A stretch of 59,130 bases of DNA, taken from Psychromonas arctica DSM 14288 (GTDB lineage: Bacteria; Pseudomonadota; Gammaproteobacteria; Enterobacterales; Psychromonadaceae). The first letter of the stretch is position 1, and every line of letters begins with the position of its first letter. The stretch is from positions 1 through 59,130 of the forward strand of contig NZ_AXWP01000048.1 in NCBI RefSeq assembly GCF_000482725.1, in the 5' to 3' direction. The translations under genes were made by a program, and so were the position numbers. This document shows, one piece after another, positions 54,176 through 59,130 of the stretch. The notes beneath the pieces were generated by a model. It had not been told where the DNA came from, ran no database searches, and worked only from the letters and a program-made list of their open reading frames with translations.

Positions 54176-55026
54176 AGATGCAGCTATTCACAATAAAAAT
54201 TACAGCAAGTTAATTACAATTCGTTAACTCTAAAGGAGTATGTTTTTAATCGTCGTATAAAAATTAGTAAATTTGCTCGAAATTGCAAATAAAAGGACAG
54301 TATTTATGTGGTTTTTATCTTTTATTTGGTGTTGAGCATTATATAGAGGCTACATTGTGCTTTTATGCCTCATTAGCACTCACTGATAAATATCGGGAAA
54401 TGATTTTTGTTGTAGAAATTTAAGTATAAAAACATTCAATATTTTTGTTATTTCTCTTATTTAAATGAAAGAAATTACGCTTATTTAATAATACTAAAGC
54501 ATGAATGGAGATGAGTCATAAAGTCACCGATGTGATGATCTGCTAACAGACTGAAAATACGAATAGAAGAGCAATTAAGTTAAAGAAATAATAGTATTTA
54601 CTCATTTTTTTGTAATTCTTTTAAATAAATTAGCCTTATGGAAACCTTGTACTATGATGATAATGGATATTTTTTAGGTTTATAAGTATTACAAATTGGT
54701 GGCGGGTAAACTCTGATTTTATTGGGTTATTTAAACTGCTTTGACTGTAAAAAAGGCACTGTTAATGCGCAGTAAATACTCAGTAGTTAGGTGCCATACT
54801 GAGCAATATTACCGAACAATAATAATGAGCAATAAAAGTCACGTTAACTAGGTTTGAACAAGCACCTTATCCAAATGAGAGTATTAATCGTTAATAATTA
54901 ACATTGAGACTCTTAATTGCAACAAATTAATTTGTTGGTCAGTAATATTCTATTAGTTATTACAACTTCATCAACGTTTGAGTTAGCTACTATGTTGATG
55001 TTATTTCTACTAAACAAGGTTTATTT
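54176..55026. other. Long divergent regulatory region between two chemoreceptor genes
   Basis: About 850 bases with no credible gene. Contains the 18-bp perfect palindrome at 54920-54937 and the near-palindrome GTTAATAATTAAC at 54890-54902, both upstream of the plus-strand MCP. Confidence 0.5.
54920..54937. promoter_or_regulatory. 18-bp perfect palindrome upstream of MCP gene
   Basis: CAACAAATTAATTTGTTG reads identically on both strands; it lies 89 bases before the MCP start codon. A candidate binding site for an unidentified dimeric regulator. Confidence 0.45.
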
Positions 55027-57045
55027 ATGCATATTTCACTTACTCAGAGGATCATCATTGGATTTTCGATTATTATTGCTCTGGTGATCACTATCTCTGG
55101 TTCTGCTTATCTATCTCAAGTAAAAATGGCACAACAATTAGAGTTAACCTCATCGACCTTGACCAGTTTACTGGATAAATCAAACACCGTACTACTTAAC
55201 CTACAAGATGCTAATCGAGCATTAATGGAACATGCAAATACTCAGACTCCGGAAAAAAGAAAAGTATTACGAGACAAATATTTTGCAGCAAAAGATAAAT
55301 ACATTGCGCTGCTGGCATCTTTACAAGTTGATTTAGCAGACTATCCAGAAATATTAGCTTCTACACAACAAGCTGATATTTCTGCACAGCAATTGTTTGC
55401 AAATGCGGAAGCTCATTTAGATTTACACGATAGCCGTATTACGGCGAGAAAAAAGACGTTGTCTGAGAGTGGTAATTTGAACGATACCTGGGATTTCTTT
55501 GAGGAAGACATTGCGAATATTGCATTAACCGCAGAAGAAAATGGACAGATTTTTACCGTTGAAAGTATTAAAGGAGCCGTTAGCCTGTCATCTAAAGCGA
55601 TTAAAGTTCTACAGCGTTCATTGGCGCTGGCGACGAATGAATCTGCACAACGATTTGAAAAAGATCTATTGCAATACTATCAAGCGTTTAAAGAGCAAAT
55701 TACTACTGTGATCAGTGATATGCCTGATTATGCGGCTGATATTAATTATTACAATGGTGAGCTTGAACGTGCAATCACAAAGCCACTTGGTTTGTTTCAA
55801 CAACAACGTATCTTCATTAAATATAATGAAAAAAGTCATTTAATATTTGAAGAAAATGCACAGAACATGGATCAAGTAAGCGAACAGTTGAATAGTCTTT
55901 CTGGAGGGATCCGCATTCTTTCTGGTAATGCTTTGTCAGATGCAGAAGAAGCTTTTAATCGTTCACTTACTCTCAATCTAGTATTAGCTTTTATCTCGAT
56001 TATTATCGCTTTAACAATTGCAACAACGGTGGTGCGTGCAATTCGTAAACCACTTGCCGATATTATTAAAGCATTGAATCGTCTTTCTGAAGGGGATTTA
56101 ACTGAAAACATTAATACTCAATACCATTCTGAAATGGGGCTAGTGGCGAACAATATAAATGCCTTGATCGATAAACAAGGTAAGCTCATTTACAAAGTGC
56201 AATCAGGGGCGACCACGATCAATGCGGTCGCGGCAGAAAGTTTAGCCATGAGTGAGCAAACCAACCAAAATGTTTCTGCGCAGGGCGCACAGACAGATAT
56301 TGTTTCTACGGCAGTGACTGAACTTGAAGCAGCCGTTTATGAAGTGGCATCACATGCTTCAAACACCAGTAATGAAGTCACTAAAGTAACTCAGCAAGCA
56401 GAAGAAAATATGGAGAATATGAATGTAAACCTTGAATTCATTAATAGTTTAAAATCTTCTCTGGACAATGCTTCCCATGTTATTCAACAACTATCTTCAG
56501 AGTCGATACAGATTGGAGAGGTGCTTAATGTTATTCAGGGGATTGCGGAGCAGACTAACCTGCTTGCGTTAAATGCTGCAATCGAAGCGGCTCGTGCCGG
56601 TGAGCATGGCAGAGGATTTGCTGTTGTTGCCGATGAAGTACGCTCTCTTGCGACGCGTACTCAACACTCTGCGACTGAAATTAATCAAATGATTGATAGT
56701 TTACAGAGTAAAGCCAGCGAAGCGGTAAGTATCGTAGAAAGTAATCTCGAATATGCAGATCGCTCGGTGAATCAAACACTGGCAACCAGTACTTCATTAA
56801 AAGAAATGTTGCTTAGTCTGAATACGATTAATGATATGAGTACCTCGATTGCAACGGCTTCAGAGGAACAAAGTACCGTGGTTAAAGAGGTCGCGCAAAA
56901 TATTGTTAATATTGCGGATATGGCCAATGACATTGCGCTAGGTGCTGAAAATGCGGCTAAAAGCAGTGTCTCATTGAACGAGTTATCTAATGAACAAAGT
57001 TTATTGGTGGCGCAATTTAAACTGAGTGATGATCAAAAGTCTTAG
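55027..57045 (+). CDS. Methyl-accepting chemotaxis protein with large sensor domain
   Basis: 672 residues. TM1 ([21 protein letters not shown]), an all-helical periplasmic sensor of about 280 residues (HBM-like length), TM2 ([20 protein letters not shown]), HAMP ([23 protein letters not shown]) and the MA domain with [37 protein letters not shown] at the hairpin tip. It shares no obvious sensor similarity with the divergent MCP. AAGG about 10 bases before the ATG. Confidence 0.9.
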   Translation: MHISLTQRIIIGFSIIIALVITISGSAYLSQVKMAQQLELTSSTLTSLLDKSNTVLLNLQDANRALMEHANTQTPEKRKVLRDKYFAAKDKYIALLASLQVDLADYPEILASTQQADISAQQLFANAEAHLDLHDSRITARKKTLSESGNLNDTWDFFEEDIANIALTAEENGQIFTVESIKGAVSLSSKAIKVLQRSLALATNESAQRFEKDLLQYYQAFKEQITTVISDMPDYAADINYYNGELERAITKPLGLFQQQRIFIKYNEKSHLIFEENAQNMDQVSEQLNSLSGGIRILSGNALSDAEEAFNRSLTLNLVLAFISIIIALTIATTVVRAIRKPLADIIKALNRLSEGDLTENINTQYHSEMGLVANNINALIDKQGKLIYKVQSGATTINAVAAESLAMSEQTNQNVSAQGAQTDIVSTAVTELEAAVYEVASHASNTSNEVTKVTQQAEENMENMNVNLEFINSLKSSLDNASHVIQQLSSESIQIGEVLNVIQGIAEQTNLLALNAAIEAARAGEHGRGFAVVADEVRSLATRTQHSATEINQMIDSLQSKASEAVSIVESNLEYADRSVNQTLATSTSLKEMLLSLNTINDMSTSIATASEEQSTVVKEVAQNIVNIADMANDIALGAENAAKSSVSLNELSNEQSLLVAQFKLSDDQKS

Positions 57046-57100
57046 TCCATTATTTAAAATATGTAGCCTCTAAAATATGGTTTAAAAAGTATAAAGCGGT

Positions 57101-57237
57101 CTCATAACAATAAAACTGACTCATAACATTAAAACTGACTCATAACATTAAAACTGACTCATAACATTAAAACTGACTCATAACATTAAAACTGACTCAT
57201 AACATTAAAACTACCTCATAAAATTAAGACCAGCTCA
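57101..57237. repeat. 19-bp tandem repeat, about seven copies
   Basis: Unit CTCATAACATTAAAACTGA; copies start at 57101, 57120, 57139, 57158, 57177, 57196 and 57215, the central four identical. The last copies drift into the left arm of the adjacent hairpin (ATTAAGACCAGCTCAT), so the repeat probably arose by amplification of that arm. Confidence 0.9.
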
Positions 57238-57266
57238 TTATATTAATAAATGAGTTGGTCTTAATA
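57222..57266. terminator. Hairpin at the end of the tandem repeat
   Basis: Left arm 57222-57238 and right arm 57250-57265 form a stem of about 16 bp (ATTAAGACCAGCTCAT with ATGAGTTGGTCTTAAT, one G-U pair). A/T tails both sides suggest a bidirectional terminator between the convergent MCP and GGDEF/EAL genes. Confidence 0.75.
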
Positions 57267-57327
57267 TTTAGTATCTAAAAAGTTTATTTTTTGTGTACGG
57301 TTAAGATTGGTTTCGCTGATTAATCAC

Positions 57328-58896
57328 TTATGGCTCATCTAACTTATAGTTTTTCGATAGCGTAATAAATTGCTCTGCAGGAACCGGTTTGCTGAAATAA
57401 AAACCCTGTGCAAAATCGCAACCTAGCTCTTCTAAAAGTAGTAATTGTCCATGCATCTCTACACCTTCAGCAACAACTGCCAAGCCTAAACTATGTGCCA
57501 TTGCGATGGCTGCTTTCACTAAATTTCTGTCTTCATCATTGAGCGTGATGCCATTGATAAAACTTCGATCTATTTTTAACACATCAAAAGCATATTGGCG
57601 TAAGTAACTCAATGAAGAGTAACCAGTACCAAAATCATCCATTGATAACTTCACGCCCAATAGGTCAAATTGCATTAACGTCTCTGCAATATAAGATTGG
57701 CCGGTCATTAACACACCTTCAGTGATTTCAAGCTCTAAGCTGTTTGCTGTGAGGTTTTCATCACGCAGTATATTTTTAACGAAATTAAATAACTCTTTAT
57801 CCCTGAATTGGCTAGGGGATAAATTAACTGCCATGACGTACTTGTTTTGTGTAACCTGCTGCCAGTAAGTTAAAAAGCTCAGTGCTTGCTGAATAACAAA
57901 TTGCCCAATAGGGATAATTAAGCCCGTATGTTCTGCAATAGGGATAAACTCGTCCGGGGTTATATGACCTAGTGAATGGTTATGCCAACGTAATAAGGCC
58001 TCTGCTCCAATAATTTTTTTTGTCTTCACATCTAGTAAAGGCTGATAATAAACTTCAAACTCATTACGTTCTAATGCACCATGCATTTGCTCTTCAATTT
58101 CAAAGCGTCTCAACATAGTGACGTTCATTTCTTTAGTAAAAAATGAATAAGCATTACGCCCTAAGGCTTTAGCTTGGTACATCGCTATATCTGAATTACG
58201 TAATAACTCCGAGGCGTTATCGCCATTTTGCGGGTACATCGAGATACCAATACTTAAGGTTAGGATCAGTTCTCGCCCATCAATGCGCAGAGGTTCTCTA
58301 AAAATATTTAATAATGCATCTGCAATAATTGAAGCATCATGGTCGGACTTTATATCGCGTATCAGTACAATAAATTCGTCACCGCCTAAACGGCCTACGG
58401 TATCTTCTTTACGTATCGCACTGTTTAATCTATTTGCAGCGGCGATTAATAGTTTATCGCCCACTTCATGGCCTAATGAATCGTTTACTTTTTTGAAGTC
58501 ATCTAAATCAATAAAGAATACCGCTGCACATTCATTATTTCGTTCTGCCTCATTGAGCATTTGTGATAAACGATCCAGTGCTAAAAAGCGGTTGGGTAAT
58601 AAAGTCAGCGTATCGAAGTAAGCATGTTGGCGAATGATTTCTGAAGATTTATGTCGTTCAGTAATGTCGCGCACAATACCTAAAATTTGCTTATTGTCCG
58701 GTAGGTGGCTTATTCTCGCTTCAAAGTAAACCATGCCGTAAGGCATCGCTAATTCATACTCAAAGCTAGCTTCCCCTTCCTGTTGCAATGCTCTATTAAA
58801 ATGTAATTGGGTGTAGTTCCTTTGAATCGACGCTTTTTTCAATAAAACAGCTATCCATAGATCCTTTGCCTCGATTGCTTTTTGTGGAAAACCCAA
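57328..58896 (-). pseudogene. PAS-GGDEF-EAL protein beheaded by an ISKra4-type insertion
   Basis: The open frame has 522 codons, but the first 29 or so (to about 58809) read out-of-frame through the end of the neighbouring IS. Native sequence begins near QLHFNRAL, in the last third of a PAS domain (ISHLPDNKQILGIVRDITERH). The GGDEF domain is intact (RLGGDEF) and so is the EAL domain (GAEALLRWHN, DDFGTGYSS, VVAEGVEMHG), so the remaining protein could act as a dual c-di-GMP enzyme if expressed. The upstream sensory part is missing here; whether it survives on the far side of the IS cannot be seen. Confidence 0.75.
58809..58833. repeat. Putative terminal inverted repeat of the ISKra4-type element
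   Basis: GGGTGTAGTTCCTTTGAATCGACGC region. It lies 18 bases after the transposase stop, and to its left the PAS-GGDEF-EAL reading frame begins to match its family. The other end is outside the window, so this boundary is inferred. Confidence 0.5.
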
Positions 58897-59130
58897 TAGT
58901 CATTAAAGTCACCACTTGATTTTAATGACCGTAATTTCAATATTGCTTCTGCTCCCTTTAAACTCCAACGGGCACCTGTAATATCTAACCTGTCATTTAT
59001 AAGGTGTCGGCAAGCCCCTTCAATGACGCCGCTCGCGATAGGGTAGCCTTTTTTTAATGCTTCTCCATATTGTAAACGAAGCTTGTTTTTGAGTAGGTAA
59101 TCTGCACATTTATTAATATTATCGCGCTTG
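58851..59130 (-). mobile_element. ISKra4-family transposase, C-terminal fragment
   Basis: Open to the right edge, so the start is outside. About 92 codons with the family's closing block: ALKKGYPIASGVIEGACRHL, then NDRLDITGARWSL and AEAILKLRSLKSSGDFNDYW, ending KKQSRQRIYG. The catalytic Glu is in GVIEGACR. The stop is at 58851-58853. The GGDEF/EAL frame overlaps it in another reading frame. Confidence 0.85.

Noticed and set aside
57101-57237. CRISPR array
   Set aside because: Units are contiguous 19-mers without spacers, and no cas genes are present.

Overview
The window is AT-rich DNA from a Gram-negative, probably marine or cold-water, gammaproteobacterium. Psychromonas or a related Alteromonadales-type genus is my best guess, from protein style only. 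Support comes from an OmpA-type porin, a HME-RND efflux pump, two chemoreceptors, an AcuR/AcuI pair, KdgR/KduD and many c-di-GMP proteins. I saw no rRNA, tRNA, CRISPR array or phage module. The window is cut from between two insertion sequences: the 3' end of an IS66-type element at the left edge and the 3' end of an ISKra4-type transposase at the right edge.

Layout. 1-326: IS66 remnant and its terminal repeat. 539-1656: OmpA-like protein with terminator. 2.2-7.7 kb: signalling block, with a CHASE histidine kinase and Rcp-type receiver on plus and a FIST sensor with a GGDEF/EAL protein on minus. 8.1-8.9 kb: decayed nickel superoxide dismutase locus (sodN and sodX fragments) abutting a headless secreted protein. 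9.7-10.9 kb: CPA-type cation/H+ antiporter. 11.0-14.8 kb: lipid A phosphoethanolamine transferase with its two-component system. 15-17.5 kb: YrhK-like protein, a periplasmic DUF4432 protein behind two palindromic operator-like sites, and a small outer-membrane barrel. 17.6-17.8 kb: a 172-bp MITE with IS66-type ends and a perfect 8-bp target duplication. 17.8-24.9 kb: Cu(I)/Ag(I) efflux operon (CusCBA-like) behind a MerR-type promoter, with a small metal-related secreted protein before it and a cytochrome b562-like protein after it. 25.1-29.8 kb: diguanylate cyclase, RimB-like protein, aspartoacylase-like protein and RimK, with a divergent LysR regulator.

30.0-37.2 kb is a divalent-cation and turgor cluster: MgtE, two MscS channels, a CNNM/DUF21 protein, CorA, a small membrane protein and a UspE-like protein. 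37.2-39.3 kb: KdgR and KduD (hexuronate catabolism) with a KdgR-like box between them. 39.4-48.7 kb: a complete-looking taurine nitrogen-scavenging locus. TauR regulates, TauABC imports, Tpa transaminates taurine to sulfoacetaldehyde, an IsfD-like SDR reduces this to isethionate, and a TSUP carrier exports it. No desulfonating enzyme is present. 48.9-50.7 kb: AcuI and AcuR with the same 15-bp operator in front of each. 50.8-52.1 kb: Dcu-type C4-dicarboxylate transporter. 52.5-57.0 kb: two divergent chemoreceptors. 57.1-59.1 kb: a 19-bp tandem repeat next to a hairpin, then a PAS-GGDEF-EAL gene beheaded by the ISKra4-type element.

The strongest non-routine signals are the IS66-type MITE just upstream of the copper operon, the two IS or deletion scars that created truncated genes, the shared AcuR operator, the isethionate-type taurine cluster, and a series of short-period intergenic tandem repeats (8, 15, 15 and 19 bp).
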